Assembly (NCBI GenBank): GCA_000237975.1
Contig: CP003179.1
Coordinates: 2,510,270 to 2,574,269, forward strand
DNA: 64,000 bases
Direction: 5' to 3'
From: Sulfobacillus acidophilus DSM 10332
GTDB taxonomy: Bacteria; Bacillota; Sulfobacillia; Sulfobacillales; Sulfobacillaceae
The translations under genes and the position numbers were made by a program. The notes under the pieces are model-generated. The model did no database searches. It was not told the origin of the DNA and worked only from the letters and a program-made list of their open reading frames with translations. Below, one piece after another: positions 7,829 through 16,246 of the stretch (position 1 is the stretch's first letter; the number at the start of each line of letters is the position of its first letter).

Positions 7829-8095
7829 TTAGGGCCGATCCGACGATTGTTCATAGGCGTCAATTTCCTGCCGACGGAGTTTAAATGCTTTGACAACCGA
7901 ACCGATAATCACGACTAAGGACACGCCCTGGCCCGATAAGGCTACCGAGGCCCCGATTTTTCCTTGCACGCCCAGCCATAATAAGCCATAGGAGAGCATC
8001 ACCATGACCAACGTGACAATGCCGGCTTCCCGAAAACCCCGGATGGTTTTCGGCCCCCAGGGGGCGGGGTGGCGCAAAATTTCTTTGAACCCCAC
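7829..8095 (-). CDS. Small two-span membrane protein, unknown
   Basis: An 88-residue protein. Two hydrophobic segments are evident: AGIVTLVMVMLSYGLLWLGV and VALSGQGVSLVVIIGSVV, followed by a charged tail KAFKLRRQEIDAYEQ, giving a hairpin membrane protein with both ends probably in the cytoplasm. No family recognised. GTG at 8095 is preceded by gaaggg at a suitable distance. It is divergent from trxB, with about 160 bp between. Confidence 0.6.
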   Translation of the reverse strand: MGFKEILRHPAPWGPKTIRGFREAGIVTLVMVMLSYGLLWLGVQGKIGASVALSGQGVSLVVIIGSVVKAFKLRRQEIDAYEQSSDRP

Positions 8096-8258
8096 GACAG
8101 AACACCCTTCCGCGACCCAATTACCTCTAGTGTATCCGATTTATGTCGATTCGCGTAGACAGGGATTTCCTCGGCAAGAATTCGCCACACTACGAAAGAC
8201 CAACACACATGGTATACTGATACCCATCAGGGGTACTTTTTGGAAGAGGTGAAGGGGA

Positions 8259-9215
8259 ATGCCAACGGAACAGGTAATCATTCTCGGTACCGGTCCGGCC
8301 GGCTATACGGCCGCAATCTATGCCGCGCGGGCCAACTTGTCGCCCTTAGTGATTGAAGGCGAAGAACCCGGTGGGCAACTGATGCTCACGACAGAGGTGG
8401 AAAATTTTCCGGGATTCCCGGAAGGCATTTTAGGCCCGGACTTGATGGAAAACATGAAAAAACAGGCCGAAAAGTTCGGGGCCCGCTTTGAATACGGACG
8501 CGCTTCGAGCGTTGACTTGTCTCAACGCCCCTTTCGGGTGGTGGTGGACGAAAGCACCGAATATACCACCGAAGCGCTCATTATTGCCACCGGGGCCAGT
8601 GCCAAATTACTAGAAATTCCCGGTGAAGCCGAGCTCATTGGCCGTGGGGTCTCCACCTGTGCCACCTGTGACGGGTTTTTTTTCCAAAACAAACCCATCA
8701 TCGTGGTGGGAGGCGGCGATTCCGCCATGGAAGAAGCCCTGTTCTTGACCAAATATGCGTCCGAAGTGACCATCGTCCACCGGCGGGATACTCTACGGGC
8801 ATCCAAAGTCATGCAAGAACGCGCCCACCAAAACCCCAAGATTCGGTGGCAAATGAATCGCACGCCCGTTGAAGTGCTGGCGCAAAACGGCAAAGTCAGC
8901 GGGCTTCGCGTACGGAATAACGAAACGGGAGCGCTCGAAGATTTGCCTGCCGACGGCATTTTCGTATCGATAGGCCACCGGCCCAATACCGAATTTCTCG
9001 GAGGCCAATTGGCGCTTGATCCGGTGGGTTATATTCAGGTGGACGGGGTCAGCACCTACACCAGTGTCGAAGGGGTATTCGCGTGCGGCGACGTGGCCGA
9101 TCCGCGCTACCGCCAAGCTATTACCGCCGCCGGCAGCGGCTGTCGGGCTGCCATGGATGTGGAACGCTGGCTGGAATCGATCCACCATCAGGCGGGTCAG
9201 TTGACCCATTCCTAA
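8259..9215 (+). CDS. trxB: Thioredoxin reductase
   Basis: A 318-residue low-molecular-weight thioredoxin reductase. FAD binding: IILGTGPAGYTAAIYAARA at 7-25; redox motif STCATCDG at 132-139 with Cys134 and Cys137; NADPH binding: VVGGGDSAMEEALFLT followed by HRRDTLRASK, where HRR(D/x) selects NADPH; and FACGDVADPRYRQAITAAGSG near the end. It keeps thioredoxin reduced in the cytoplasm. The ribosome site gaagggg is 6 bp upstream. A TATACT at 8213-8218 and a partly palindromic GATACCC/GGGGTAC precede it; no good -35 was seen. A terminator follows. Confidence 0.96.
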   Translation: MPTEQVIILGTGPAGYTAAIYAARANLSPLVIEGEEPGGQLMLTTEVENFPGFPEGILGPDLMENMKKQAEKFGARFEYGRASSVDLSQRPFRVVVDESTEYTTEALIIATGASAKLLEIPGEAELIGRGVSTCATCDGFFFQNKPIIVVGGGDSAMEEALFLTKYASEVTIVHRRDTLRASKVMQERAHQNPKIRWQMNRTPVEVLAQNGKVSGLRVRNNETGALEDLPADGIFVSIGHRPNTEFLGGQLALDPVGYIQVDGVSTYTSVEGVFACGDVADPRYRQAITAAGSGCRAAMDVERWLESIHHQAGQLTHS

Positions 9216-9225
9216 AGACGTTCGA

Positions 9226-9254
9226 GGGCTGTCCCAAAAGGGGCAGCCTTCTTT
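9226..9254 (+). terminator. Rho-independent terminator of trxB
   Basis: GGCTGTCCC and GGGGCAGCC form a 9-bp stem (one mismatch) with an AAAA-type loop, followed by ttcttt, 11 bp past the trxB stop. The rest of the 279-bp gap to 9494 shows nothing I can support. Confidence 0.8.
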
Positions 9255-9494
9255 CGCCATGTAAAAAAGGACCGCCGGGTCATTCGTGGAGAAAATCGTT
9301 TTTGCAAGATCCACCATGACACCGTCTGTCTTCAGTTGTATTTGACACGCTCGCCCATCCGCGCGGTGCCCCGATACGGGCGATGCCGTGCCGTCATCAT
9401 CACGTTTCCGACGGCCATGAACCGGGCATCGTTACGACTTACGGGAAGACCGGAGCAGGTGACAAGCGGATGAGGTACCCATGAGAGGATATCG

Positions 9495-9845
9495 ATGAGT
9501 GCCGACAATGGCTTAATTCTGGCAACCTGCCAGCTCGTGTATGACTCGTTGCGCAAGGTCGCACAAGATTCTCGGCCTGTGCCGCCTTTGCCGAGCGTCG
9601 ACATCGTGAGCGTTACCCCCGTGGCTCACCATGTTTTTATCGCCTTCCGGCAACCTGACATCGACCCCGCTCGGACGTTCATCTGGGTCATGGAATTTCC
9701 CCCGGAGCCCACCACTCCGGCAGTGGCGGAGGCCATCATTACGGAGAATTTTCTTGAGGAGATGGTGGGAGAAGGAGCCTATAACTGGCCCGCCGAACGA
9801 CGTCTCGATATCGACCGCTTAACGTTCCTGGCCGGCACGCCGTAA
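9495..9845 (+). CDS. Hypothetical protein, 116 residues
   Basis: No family recognised. The protein is acidic, with one central strand-like stretch VDIVSVTPVAHHVFIAFRQP followed by FIWVMEFPPEPTTPAVAEAIITENFLEEMVGEGAYNWP, and has no membrane span or signal. The start at ATG 9495 is supported by gagagg 6 bp upstream. It is a single gene between trxB and the dienelactone hydrolase, with base composition like its neighbours. Reality is likely, function unknown. Confidence 0.55.
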   Translation: MSADNGLILATCQLVYDSLRKVAQDSRPVPPLPSVDIVSVTPVAHHVFIAFRQPDIDPARTFIWVMEFPPEPTTPAVAEAIITENFLEEMVGEGAYNWPAERRLDIDRLTFLAGTP

Positions 9846-9959
9846 TACGAACCGGTTTATAGGACACCGCGCTTTTTAGCCGAACTTTTCCATATTAGTT
9901 AATTTGATGTACTATATAAGATGTTGAGGATTGGACTAGTCAGGAGGCGTCAACACCCG

Positions 9960-10784
9960 ATGGATTTAAACACCGAATGGATGAGTATTCCCGTTGATAA
10001 CCAATCGATGAACGGGTACGTAGCCGTGCCGGCCCGCGCCGCAGAGCATCCTCTGCCGGTAGTTCTGGTCATTCAGGAAATTTGGGGAGTCGATGAACAT
10101 ATCCAAGATATGACACGCCGTTTTGCCACCGCAGGTTACCGGGCAGTGGCACCCGACCTGTACTCTCTCGGCGAAAAGCACCCTGCCCTCACGCCGGAGC
10201 GAATTCAATGGGTGAAACAATTTCTCGACACCATGCCGCCGACCGGCTGGGCTAATCCCGAAATCCGCGAACAATACGGGGCCAAAGAACCCGAACCCCG
10301 CCAAAGCGGGATTCGCGAAACGTTAGGCAAACTCTTTGCGCCGCGGGACAATCAAGCCTATGCACGCCAATTGGCCGCCTGGGTTGACCATTTTGCGGAT
10401 CAAAACCTGCCGGTCGTCAGTGTCGGATACTGTATGGGGGGCCAGCTTTCCTTTTTGCTGGCGACCAAAACCAAGCGCCTGAAAGCGGCCGTCTGCAACT
10501 ATGGCATGGCTCCGGAGCCGGACGATATGGCGCACATCGCGTGCCCGGTCTACGGCTTTTATGGCGGAACCGACCACCGGATTATCGATTTGGTGCCGGG
10601 TGTTGCCGAAGCCATGGCCAAGCTGGGCAAAACCTTTCACTATAAAATTTATCCGGAAGCCGGACATGCCTTTTTTAACGACAGTCGGGTGTCGTATCAC
10701 CCGGATGCGGCCCGGGACGGCTGGGCCGAAACTCTCGCCTTCTTCGCGCATGCGCTGCCTCAAACCGCTCTGGCCGGATCGTAA
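9960..10784 (+). CDS. Dienelactone hydrolase family protein
   Basis: A 274-residue alpha/beta hydrolase of the dienelactone hydrolase family. The first half has PVVLVIQEIWGVDEHIQDMTRRFATAGYRAVAPDLY, the family signature; the nucleophile is the cysteine in VGYCMGGQLSF; the acid is in the YGGTDHRI loop; the histidine is in AGHAFFND near the C-terminus, completing a Cys-Asp-His triad. An insertion around IREQYGAKEPEPRQSG separates the lid from the core. Members hydrolyse lactones and related esters; the true substrate is unknown. ATG 9960 was chosen because aggaggcg lies upstream; an ATG at 9921 would add 13 residues and bury that site. A strong terminator follows. Confidence 0.9.
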   Translation: MDLNTEWMSIPVDNQSMNGYVAVPARAAEHPLPVVLVIQEIWGVDEHIQDMTRRFATAGYRAVAPDLYSLGEKHPALTPERIQWVKQFLDTMPPTGWANPEIREQYGAKEPEPRQSGIRETLGKLFAPRDNQAYARQLAAWVDHFADQNLPVVSVGYCMGGQLSFLLATKTKRLKAAVCNYGMAPEPDDMAHIACPVYGFYGGTDHRIIDLVPGVAEAMAKLGKTFHYKIYPEAGHAFFNDSRVSYHPDAARDGWAETLAFFAHALPQTALAGS

Positions 10785-10801
10785 ACCCTTTTGGACCAAA
10801 C

Positions 10802-10835
10802 AAAGGGACTGTCCGGTCGGGACAGCCCCTTTTTC
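10802..10835 (+). terminator. Rho-independent terminator
   Basis: AAAGGG-A-CTGTCC pairs with GGACAG-C-CCCTTT across a short loop and runs into TTTTT, 17 bp past the dienelactone hydrolase stop. Confidence 0.88.
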
Positions 10836-10849
10836 TGTATGTTGGGGTG

Positions 10850-11071
10850 TTATCGAGAGCGTCCGGCCAATTGCTGCTCGGCCATCTCAATCATTTTGCG
10901 AACCATTTGTCCGCCGACGGCACCGCATTGACGCGAAGGGATCTCCCCCCAATAGCCGTCCTCAATGCCCGTTACACCGATTTCTCGGGCCACTTCATAC
11001 TTGAACTGGTCTAAAGCGCGCTCCGCGCCGCGCACCAATGCGCGATTTCCCGTTGTGCTTCCTTGGGCCAC
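10850..11071 (-). CDS. Alpha/beta-type small acid-soluble spore protein
   Basis: A 73-residue alpha/beta SASP, which coats DNA in the dormant spore and is cut by the germination protease GPR. The family pattern is complete: ALDQFKYEVAREIGV carries the GPR-type site around Glu-Val-Ala-x-Glu, and GYWGEIPSRQCGAVGGQMVRKMIEMAEQQL is the DNA-binding half with the conserved GGxMV. It shows the organism forms endospores. The ribosome site (ggaggtg) lies just upstream of ATG 11071. Expression is probably under the forespore sigma factor G, but I could not define its promoter. Compare the atypical SASP at 46738-46902. Confidence 0.95.
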   Translation of the reverse strand: MAQGSTTGNRALVRGAERALDQFKYEVAREIGVTGIEDGYWGEIPSRQCGAVGGQMVRKMIEMAEQQLAGRSR

Positions 11072-11166
11072 GTGTTGTCACCTCCTCCGGATGATGTGCC
11101 GTTATTATCACCCCCGATTGGTGTCCTTACCCGGATTTACGGGGAAATCCCGGCGCCAATTTCTGG

Positions 11167-11949
11167 CTATTGCGAGCGGGCTCCGGCAAAAGCCCAAGTC
11201 GACAGCCCGAGCAACAACACGGTAATTCCCGAGATAACGGTCAAATCCGTAGACAGATGGAATTGAGTCATCATGCGAGCGACCAGACCGGAGCCGTAGA
11301 CCAGGTGACGGAGCGCATCGACGCCATACGTGAGCGGATCCACCCGCATCAAATCGCCCAACCAAGCCGGCATCCCCCGCAACGGGTAGAGTGCCCCGCT
11401 TAAAAAGAATAGCGGCATGATGAGAAAGTTCATCACCACTTGGAACCCTTGCATGGAGCTCATCCGGCTGGCGATGAGAAGTCCGAGTCCATTGAGGGCC
11501 AGGGCAATCAGGGTCAAAATGCCCAGCATTCCGAAGTACATGCCCCAGGTTAACGCGACATGGACCAAAGGCGCCAACAATAGCAATAATGCGCCTTGCA
11601 GCACCGCTACGGACGCTCCCCCCAGCGCTTTCCCTAACGCGATACCATAGCGGGGAACGGGACTGACCAACACTTCTTTGAGAAACCCGAATTCTCGATC
11701 CCACACAATCGACATGGCGGAAAACATACTGGTAAACAGGACCGACATGGAGATGATGCCGGGAAACATGGACGATAAATAGTTGATACCCGGGCCTGAC
11801 TTGAGTGAAAACCCATGGGCTAACCCGTTGCCGACCAGTAACAAGTACAAGAGCGGCTGGGCCACCATCCCGACCACCCGCATGGGTTCGCGCACAAAGC
11901 GAATCATTTCGCGCAACCATATAACGTAAATTCCGCGTAAAGCCACCAT
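11167..11949 (-). CDS. ABC-2 type exporter permease (DrrB-like)
   Basis: About 260 residues with six hydrophobic segments, laid out like ABC-2 permeases: an initial IWLREMIRFVREP cytoplasmic motif, VVGMVAQPLLYLLLVGNG, an SMFPGIISMSVLFTSMFSAMSIVWDREFGFLKEVLVSPVPR block that includes the family's conserved DRExG(F/T)L..L.SP motif, and a late FFLSGALYPLRGMPAWL. It is the membrane half of an export pump with the ATPase encoded immediately upstream. Start chosen at ATG 11949, 2 bp after the ATPase stop, with gcggaggggg as ribosome site inside the ATPase end. Substrate unknown; DrrAB relatives export drugs or lipids. Confidence 0.9.
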   Translation of the reverse strand: MVALRGIYVIWLREMIRFVREPMRVVGMVAQPLLYLLLVGNGLAHGFSLKSGPGINYLSSMFPGIISMSVLFTSMFSAMSIVWDREFGFLKEVLVSPVPRYGIALGKALGGASVAVLQGALLLLLAPLVHVALTWGMYFGMLGILTLIALALNGLGLLIASRMSSMQGFQVVMNFLIMPLFFLSGALYPLRGMPAWLGDLMRVDPLTYGVDALRHLVYGSGLVARMMTQFHLSTDLTVISGITVLLLGLSTWAFAGARSQ

Positions 11950-11951
11950 TC

Positions 11952-12923
11952 CTATCGCCCCCTCCGCCATCCGGGCGGTGCCATCGTCGGAGCCGGCCCC
12001 TCTTCCCGAATTTCCCGTCCCGTCAAATGCAAAAACACGTCTTCCAATGTGGGCCGACGAATTTCCATTTGGCGAATAGCCTCTCCCATGACCGATACGA
12101 CGTGGGCGGCATCATGTCCGGCGTTATCCGTTTGATAGATCCACCGACCCTCCCCGCCACTTAGCGCACTTCCCAATTGCTCGCGCCACTGTTCTTCCAG
12201 TCCGGAATCTACGGGGGGCGTCGTCAACCGAATTTCTTCATGCCCGAGACGCCGTTTTAATTCTTCCGGTGTCCCCAACGCCACAATTTGACCATGATCC
12301 ATAATGGCTACCCGTTCACAGCGTTCGGCCTCATCCAAGTAATGGGTCGTCACAAAAATCGTCGTGTCTTCCGTGTCTTTCAAACGCACAATGTAATCCC
12401 AGACCTGCGCCCGCGTCTGCGGATCAAGCCCGACGGTGGGTTCATCCAAAAAGAGGACTTTCGGTCGATGAATGAGCCCCCGCACCAGTTCCAGCCGCCG
12501 TTTCATGCCGCCCGAGTACGTACGCACCAGACTATGCGCGCGATCACTCAGCCCCACCATATCCAACAGGGGGTCGGCCCGCCGCTTCGTATCGGCCGCC
12601 GACAGCCCGTACAAAAGCCCATGAAACAAGAGGTTTTCCCACCCGGTCAGGCGTTCATCCAGCGTCGGTTCTTGAAAGACCAACCCAATCATTTGCCGAA
12701 CCCGTTGGCGTTCACGCATGACGTCCACGCCATCGATCGATAAGTGGCCGGAGGTCGGCTCCAACAACGTCGAGAGCATTTTAATGGTGGTCGTTTTACC
12801 GGCGCCGTTGGGACCCAAAAAGCCAAACACCTCTCGTGCACCCACTTGAAAGCTGACGCCGCGCACCGCCTCAACGGAGCCAAACCGTTTGACCAAGTTC
12901 TCTACCAGGATACGGTCTGCCAT
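11952..12923 (-). CDS. ABC transporter ATP-binding protein (DrrA-like)
   Basis: A 323-residue ABC ATPase. Walker A GPNGAGKTTT at 38-47, Q-loop in VFQEPTLDERLTG, signature TYSGGMKRRLEL, Walker B KVLFLDEPTVGLD, D-loop and the switch His in VTTHYLDEAERC are all present. The C-terminal 90 residues match the daunorubicin-resistance DrrA extension, ending RRPTLEDVFLHLTGREI. It powers the permease encoded 2 bp downstream. The start has ggagga upstream. The 5' leader carries a 13-bp palindrome, a likely operator, so the pump may be controlled by a TetR- or MarR-like repressor. Confidence 0.93.
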   Translation of the reverse strand: MADRILVENLVKRFGSVEAVRGVSFQVGAREVFGFLGPNGAGKTTTIKMLSTLLEPTSGHLSIDGVDVMRERQRVRQMIGLVFQEPTLDERLTGWENLLFHGLLYGLSAADTKRRADPLLDMVGLSDRAHSLVRTYSGGMKRRLELVRGLIHRPKVLFLDEPTVGLDPQTRAQVWDYIVRLKDTEDTTIFVTTHYLDEAERCERVAIMDHGQIVALGTPEELKRRLGHEEIRLTTPPVDSGLEEQWREQLGSALSGGEGRWIYQTDNAGHDAAHVVSVMGEAIRQMEIRRPTLEDVFLHLTGREIREEGPAPTMAPPGWRRGR

Positions 12924-12941
12924 ACTTTATCCTCCGAGCTA

Positions 12942-12954
12942 TTTACGTCGTAAA
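12942..12954 (-). promoter_or_regulatory. Palindromic putative operator of the ABC exporter
   Basis: TTTACGTCGTAAA is a perfect odd-centred 13-bp palindrome. It lies between a -10-like TATACT on the minus strand (12971-12966) and the ribosome site of the ATPase gene, where a repressor would block transcription. Confidence 0.5.
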
Positions 12955-12999
12955 CTATCAGCGACAGTATATATCACCGGAAAAAAGGGCTCAAGTGCG

Positions 13000-13031
13000 A
13001 AAAACCCGCCAGCCCCTTCTGGCTGACGGGT
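13000..13031 (-). terminator. Rho-independent terminator
   Basis: On the minus strand ACCCGTCAGCC pairs with GGCTGGCGGGT across a 6-nt loop and is followed by TTTTTCG, 16 bp past the Gfo/Idh/MocA gene stop. Confidence 0.9.
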
Positions 13032-13047
13032 GACACCGAAAGGCCCC

Positions 13048-14013
13048 CTAAAACGATTGCAATGCCTCGGCTTGACTAGCCCGTATCACCGCTTCCATCA
13101 GCCGGGCCTGTTCCACCAAATCGTTCAGATAAGTTTGTCCGAGTCCTCCCGGATCGCGAATCGCGGCTAAAAACGCCCGGAGTTCCAGCCCGTATAAATC
13201 CGCCGGCGGAACCACGTCCACCGTCTGGTTATGCCATTGCTGAGCTTCCCCCATATCGGGCCGAAAGGGGTGCGTCAGGCCGAGTTCACCGCCTGTCCCC
13301 ACCACACGGACCCCCTGGACATCCGCCGAATCGAAACCGGCCCGAAGCGAGGCCGTCTTATCGGGATAGATGAGTTGCACCGCCATATGGATGTCCACAC
13401 CGGTAGGCCCATCGATTCGGCGCGCAAACACCGCTTGTGGCGCCCCAAGAAGTTGCCGGGTAATATGCACGGTATAACAACCGACGTCCCAAAAACTTCC
13501 GCCCCCGAGTGCCGGTTGCATCCGGATGTCTTTCGGGTGAGTCAACAAAAACGCGAATTCCGCATATAGATGCCGTACCGAGCCAATCAGCCCCGACCGT
13601 AAGGCACGGGAAAGCCACTGAAATTGCGGATGAAACTGATACATGAAAGCTTCCATAACAACCGTACCCGACTGATTCGCACGCTCCCGTAAAACCTCTG
13701 CGTCCTGAGCGGTTAAAGCCGCCGGTTTCTCCAACAGCACCGGTTTGCCGACGGCAAGCGCCCGAAGGGCCCACGAAACATGGAGCGCGTTCGGCAATGC
13801 AATGTAGAGGGCATCCACCTCGTCGGCAGTGATCAACGCCTCATAGTCGCTAAAGGCCCTCAACTCGGGAAACTGATCCTGCCACCGCTTGCGACTTGCC
13901 GGGGTTTGACTGGCAAAAGCCGTCACCTGAAAGTCCGCCGTCCGGCGGGCGGCCGGGATGACCTGTTGTTCGGCAATCCTCGCCGCGCCCATAATCCCCA
14001 ATCGGATGCCCAT
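13048..14013 (-). CDS. Gfo/Idh/MocA family oxidoreductase
   Basis: A 321-residue NAD(P)-dependent oxidoreductase. The Rossmann start RLGIMGAARIAEQQVIPAA is followed by VDALYIALPNALH and GKPVLLEKPAALTAQDAEVL, with the family EKP motif; its lysine is catalytic in characterised members. The C-terminal domain has ALGGGSFWDVGCYTVH, the conserved G-x-x-D-x-G-x-Y/H-xxx pattern. Typical substrates are sugars, inositols or trans-dihydrodiols; none can be assigned. The start at ATG 14013 has gggaggcgg; a longer frame to 14166 lacks a ribosome site. Monocistronic, with its own terminator. The 276 bp upstream (14014-14289) carry no supported gene. Confidence 0.9.
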   Translation of the reverse strand: MGIRLGIMGAARIAEQQVIPAARRTADFQVTAFASQTPASRKRWQDQFPELRAFSDYEALITADEVDALYIALPNALHVSWALRALAVGKPVLLEKPAALTAQDAEVLRERANQSGTVVMEAFMYQFHPQFQWLSRALRSGLIGSVRHLYAEFAFLLTHPKDIRMQPALGGGSFWDVGCYTVHITRQLLGAPQAVFARRIDGPTGVDIHMAVQLIYPDKTASLRAGFDSADVQGVRVVGTGGELGLTHPFRPDMGEAQQWHNQTVDVVPPADLYGLELRAFLAAIRDPGGLGQTYLNDLVEQARLMEAVIRASQAEALQSF

Positions 14014-14289
14014 TCGCCGCCTCCCAAAATATCCCTTAGAATTAGACTCTAGTCGCCCTGATTTCCATAATATTGCCATGAAATACACGGACCAAGTCAG
14101 AATCATCCTATCCAAAATCCAAATCGGGGCGGCTTGGTTTTTAGTCCATGGCGCGCGCTTTGCCATGGAACATGCGCCCCAAGGCTATTGGCGGCTCGAA
14201 TTCAGTCGGTTGACCGACCATGCCCTACTTTGGCTATATCGCCTGGATAGTTCCTTAGAGGCCCCCCAAAAGCGCTCCGGGTCCGTCGG

Positions 14290-15666
14290 CTAAGATTCGC
14301 TGGGGGCTTCCACCATCCGTTTGGCAGGCCGGACGTCGGGTACGAACAAAAATGCCACGACCCCCACCAACGAGGCGACCATGACACTGCCGAACATTCC
14401 GGTAAATCCATGCATTTGGGCGGCGGTGGTCAAAATCACCGGACCGGCGGCCAGTCCCAACCCCCGAAAGACGGCCACGAGCGACAAGGCTTCGCCGGAT
14501 TGCTCCTCTCGGTATAGCGCCAAGGCCATCCGATTTAACGGCGCCCCCATGGTAAAGGCGGTACCGATGCCCAGCACAATCATCGCGATGATAAACCGAG
14601 TGAGTGTCAAAGGTTGCCACGCGAGAAGAAGACCCCCGATCGCTCCGGCCACCAACCCCATCATCAAAACCCGGCGCGGGCCCGTCCGGTCCGACATGAC
14701 GCCGCCGGCCCCGGAAAACACGGCCCCGCTAAAGGCGGCCGGCAACAGGGCCAATCCTGACGACAACACCGTAAAGTGAAGAGTCCGTTGGACCAAAGTC
14801 GGCACGAATACGGCGGCCGACATGTCCAGACCAATCAGGCCGGCACCGACCATCATAGCGCTACCGGCGCGACTGCGAAGCGGAACCGTATCCAAGAAAG
14901 GTACCGCCACCCGCCGCTGACGTTGAATAAATCCGCCCAATAATACGAGGGCAAGCACCAAAAAGGCCAGCCGCCAGATCCCGCTGACCATCACGGTCAA
15001 AAGACCGGCCGACAAAAACGCCGCAAAGCTGATCCCACCCCAAACGTCGGGCACCGGCCGCTCCCGCACCGCCGAAACCGGCAACCGCCGACTCATCGCC
15101 AGCACAATAACGGCAATCGGTACGTTAATGAGAAAAACGGCCGGCCAACCGAAATATTGGCCCAAAAAGCCGCCCAGAACCGGACCGAGCACACTGGCCA
15201 GCCCAAATACGGCCCCGAAGATACCGAGCGCCATCCCACGCCGTTCTACCGGAAACTCTCGGATACCTTCGGCTTGCGCGTTGGGATAGACAATGCCGGC
15301 GCCCATCCCTTGGATCACCCGGGCCAGCATAAAGACGCCGAAATTGGGCGAAAGGGCGGCCAACAGCGAGGCAATTCCAAAGAGACCAATGCCCCAGACA
15401 AAAAGACGCCGATGCCCTTGCCGGTCTCCCCAAGCCCCGGCCAAAACCGTCGTCGCCATATATGCGACCGTATAAGCCGAAATTGTCCACGCCGCCCACG
15501 TCAAATGAATGTGGAAGCCCCGGATAATCAGCGGAAACACCGGCGCCAACACATTGGTATCCAAGGCCCCCATAAAGACCCCGATGAGATAGATGGACAA
15601 CGCCCGATAGTTCGGCCGTGGCCCCTGGTCGGCTTGTCCGCGTCGTCGATTGCCTCTACCCGCCAT
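14290..15666 (-). CDS. MFS drug exporter, DHA2 (EmrB/QacA)-like
   Basis: A 458-residue major facilitator with about 12-14 hydrophobic segments. The first span has GALDTNVLAPVFPLI, the D1-type motif of drug:proton antiporters, then GAWGDRQGHRRLFVWG (motif A, GxxxDRxGxR/K) and ARVIQGMGAGIVYPNAQA (motif B, R in RVIQG). VFGLASVLGPVLGGFLG is motif C of exporters. A second motif A-like SDRTGPRRVLMMG marks the mid-loop. It probably pumps out hydrophobic compounds in exchange for protons. Its start overlaps the end of the DUF420 gene by 11 bp, so both are translated from one mRNA, perhaps extending from the Paa-like genes. Confidence 0.9.
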   Translation of the reverse strand: MAGRGNRRRGQADQGPRPNYRALSIYLIGVFMGALDTNVLAPVFPLIIRGFHIHLTWAAWTISAYTVAYMATTVLAGAWGDRQGHRRLFVWGIGLFGIASLLAALSPNFGVFMLARVIQGMGAGIVYPNAQAEGIREFPVERRGMALGIFGAVFGLASVLGPVLGGFLGQYFGWPAVFLINVPIAVIVLAMSRRLPVSAVRERPVPDVWGGISFAAFLSAGLLTVMVSGIWRLAFLVLALVLLGGFIQRQRRVAVPFLDTVPLRSRAGSAMMVGAGLIGLDMSAAVFVPTLVQRTLHFTVLSSGLALLPAAFSGAVFSGAGGVMSDRTGPRRVLMMGLVAGAIGGLLLAWQPLTLTRFIIAMIVLGIGTAFTMGAPLNRMALALYREEQSGEALSLVAVFRGLGLAAGPVILTTAAQMHGFTGMFGSVMVASLVGVVAFLFVPDVRPAKRMVEAPSES

Positions 15667-16120
15667 GGCCTAAGGTCACCGCCCGAAATAGATTGGTTGT
15701 CGGACCCGGTTGATAAATCACGTAGAGTAACAAAAAGACCACCAGGCCGGAGGCCGCCGCAATCAGCCAAGTCGTAGCGGTCCAAGGAGCGATTTTCTTA
15801 TGGCGATCAAACCGGCCCAAAAAAGCCCGTCGCAACGTGATGATCCCTAAAACCGCGGCCACCGTGGCCAATGTGGCGTGGGTTTGCAAAAACACCTGAT
15901 ACGCCGTTTGATAGCGGGCCGGACCAGCAAATGTGGTATCCCCGATCAATAAGGTACGCAAAACATAACTGATAAAAAAAGCCGTGGCAAAGGCGGATCC
16001 GGTCAGCATCAGCCGACGATGGATATCCTTACGGCCCCGGCGAATCATATACCAGCCTATGGCAATTAACACGGCACTGGCAATCATAAACGCTTCATTA
16101 AGAACTGGCCAAACTTGCAT
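15656..16120 (-). CDS. DUF420 membrane protein (CtaM-like)
   Basis: A 154-residue protein with four membrane spans: AFMIASAVLIAIGWYMI, a RRLMLTGSAFATAFFISYVLRTLL span, THATLATVAAVLGIITL, and TTWLIAAASGLVVFLLLYVIY. Histidines HRRLM and HATLA match the DUF420 pattern; a known member, CtaM/YozB, is needed for assembly of a terminal oxidase. ATG 16120 has ggggagggc directly upstream; the ATG at 16174 would add 18 polar residues without support. It lies 126 bp after the PaaD-like gene and overlaps the MFS gene. No oxidase genes occur nearby, so its target is not shown. Confidence 0.8.
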   Translation of the reverse strand: MQVWPVLNEAFMIASAVLIAIGWYMIRRGRKDIHRRLMLTGSAFATAFFISYVLRTLLIGDTTFAGPARYQTAYQVFLQTHATLATVAAVLGIITLRRAFLGRFDRHKKIAPWTATTWLIAAASGLVVFLLLYVIYQPGPTTNLFRAVTLGHGG

Positions 16121-16246
16121 ATGCCCTCCCCGGTTCGTCGAAGTTAGTCCCTTTCGGCTACATTCTTTGTTCACTCTACACCACTTTTGCCGAAACGCAA
16201 TGACGCCAAGGAACTAATTACAATCTCGGAATTCGGGGAATCCGGC

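Noticed and set aside
14079-14293. 70-residue plus-strand frame between the Gfo/Idh/MocA and MFS genes
   Set aside because: No ribosome site, overlaps the MFS stop on the other strand, and resembles no family.
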